Source: Allobosea sp. WAO
GTDB lineage: Bacteria > Pseudomonadota > Alphaproteobacteria > Rhizobiales > Beijerinckiaceae
Assembly (NCBI RefSeq): GCF_001509835.1
Contig: NZ_JXTJ01000011.1
Location: forward strand, 1 to 64,000
Direction of reading: 5' to 3'
Length of the DNA: 64,000 bases
The position numbers and the translations under genes are program-made. Positions 63,400 to 64,000 of the stretch are shown one piece after another (within the stretch, counting starts at the first letter, position 1; each line of letters begins with the position of its first letter). The notes beneath the pieces are model-generated. The model searched no databases and was not told where the DNA came from. It saw only the letters and a program-made list of their open reading frames with translations.

Positions 63400-64000
63400 T
63401 CAGGGCAGGGCGGCGACGTTGCCCGGCGTGACCAGCAGGCGCTGGGATTGCGGCGGCAGGTCGCCGAACAGAGCGGGGTCGGCGCCGGTCATCCAGACCT
63501 GGCAGCCGAGTTCGCCGAGGCCGGCATAGAGCGCGGCGCGCCGGCGCGGGTCGAGATGGGCGGCGATCTCGTCGAGCAGCACCAGGGGCGGCAGGTCGCT
63601 CATGCTCGCCACCAGCCGCGCATGCGCCAGGACGAGCCCGATCAGCAGCGCCTTCTGCTCGCCGGTCGAGCCCTGGCCGGCCGGTATGTCCTTCAAGGCA
63701 TGGCGGACGAGGAGGTCGGAGGCCTGCGGCCCGGCGAGCGTCCGTCCCGCCGCCTTGTCGCGCGGCCGCATCTGCGCGAGCAGTTCGCGGTAGCGGTCCT
63801 CGGCGTCGAGCGCCGGCAAGCTCTCGACCAGCGCGTCGATCTCGCCTTCGAGCCGGATCTGCGCATGCGGGAAGGGCGAGCTCTCGTCGCGGTTCTGCGC
63901 GATGATCGCCGACAGCCTCGCCACGGTTTCGGCGCGGGCGGCGGCGACCGCGACACCGAGCTCGGCGATCTCACGCTCGACCGAGTCGAGCCAGCGCCGC
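63400..64000 (-). CDS. recF: Recombination protein RecF, C-terminal part
   Basis: The last 199 codons of recF, running off the right edge. The signature STGEQKALLIGLVLAHARL and Walker B LVLLDEIAAHLD are present, and upstream RRWLDSVEREIAELGVA fits the family. RecF loads RecA at single-strand gaps with RecOR. A GTG at 63924 is an internal codon, not the start. Confidence 0.95.
   Translation of the reverse strand, partial: RRWLDSVEREIAELGVAVAAARAETVARLSAIIAQNRDESSPFPHAQIRLEGEIDALVESLPALDAEDRYRELLAQMRPRDKAAGRTLAGPQASDLLVRHALKDIPAGQGSTGEQKALLIGLVLAHARLVASMSDLPPLVLLDEIAAHLDPRRRAALYAGLGELGCQVWMTGADPALFGDLPPQSQRLLVTPGNVAALP

Overview
The window is about 64 kb of GC-rich DNA from an alphaproteobacterium. 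It is most likely a member of the Hyphomicrobiales (Bosea- or Methylobacterium-like). The evidence is a complete general stress response locus (nepR, ecfG, phyR), a PmtA-type methyltransferase, an alphaproteobacterial hrcA/rph/rdgB/hemW neighbourhood, and many NMT1/TauT-type uptake operons. The species call is an inference from gene content.

Region by region. 1-4.8 kb: phosphonate uptake operon (iron alcohol dehydrogenase, phnD, phnC, phnE and the start of one more gene), divergent from a LysR regulator. 5-13 kb: a catabolic operon (aminotransferase, SDR, alpha/beta hydrolase, M20 amidohydrolase), divergent from an ABC importer and a GntR/FCD regulator. 13-18.2 kb: a second importer with two permeases, a fumarylacetoacetate-hydrolase-family enzyme and a divergent GntR/FCD regulator. 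18.3-29 kb: an accessory island between two degenerate IS1182-type transposon remnants. It holds an 88-residue peptide with a double-glycine leader, a LytTR response regulator with its membrane histidine kinase, and a 2157-residue autotransporter. 29-35 kb: gyrB, a Tae4/Tai4-like effector-immunity pair and recQ. 35-37.6 kb: an FMN reductase, a PmtA-like methyltransferase and a Crp/Fnr regulator. 37.6-49.2 kb: a general stress response (GSR) region. 49.4-52.2 kb: a TetR regulator, a palindromic operator and a trimethylamine-dehydrogenase-family enzyme. 52.3-64 kb: housekeeping genes (polA, hemW, rdgB, rph, hrcA, 3' part of recF) with a nitroreductase, an SMP-30 enzyme, an ankyrin protein, a cupin and a LysE exporter.

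How the genes fit together. In the GSR region I found seven sites matching the EcfG promoter GGAAC-N16/17-CGTT exactly, all within 12 kb and each upstream of a gene. They precede a BacA-like transporter, nepR-ecfG-kinase, a 25-residue membrane peptide plus an extensin-like protein, two divergent small genes, a single-domain response regulator, and a DUF883/holin-like pair. The kinase in the nepR-ecfG operon has a degenerate ATP-binding domain, which suggests a PhyP-like role. In the accessory island, GTTCAT and TCGTTTCATC half-sites occur both upstream of the peptide gene and between the kinase and the autotransporter. This suggests one LytTR-controlled regulon of peptide, sensor and giant surface protein, and it is the most novel-looking system here. 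Several genes missing from simple ORF calls (25 and 56 residues) were read by hand.
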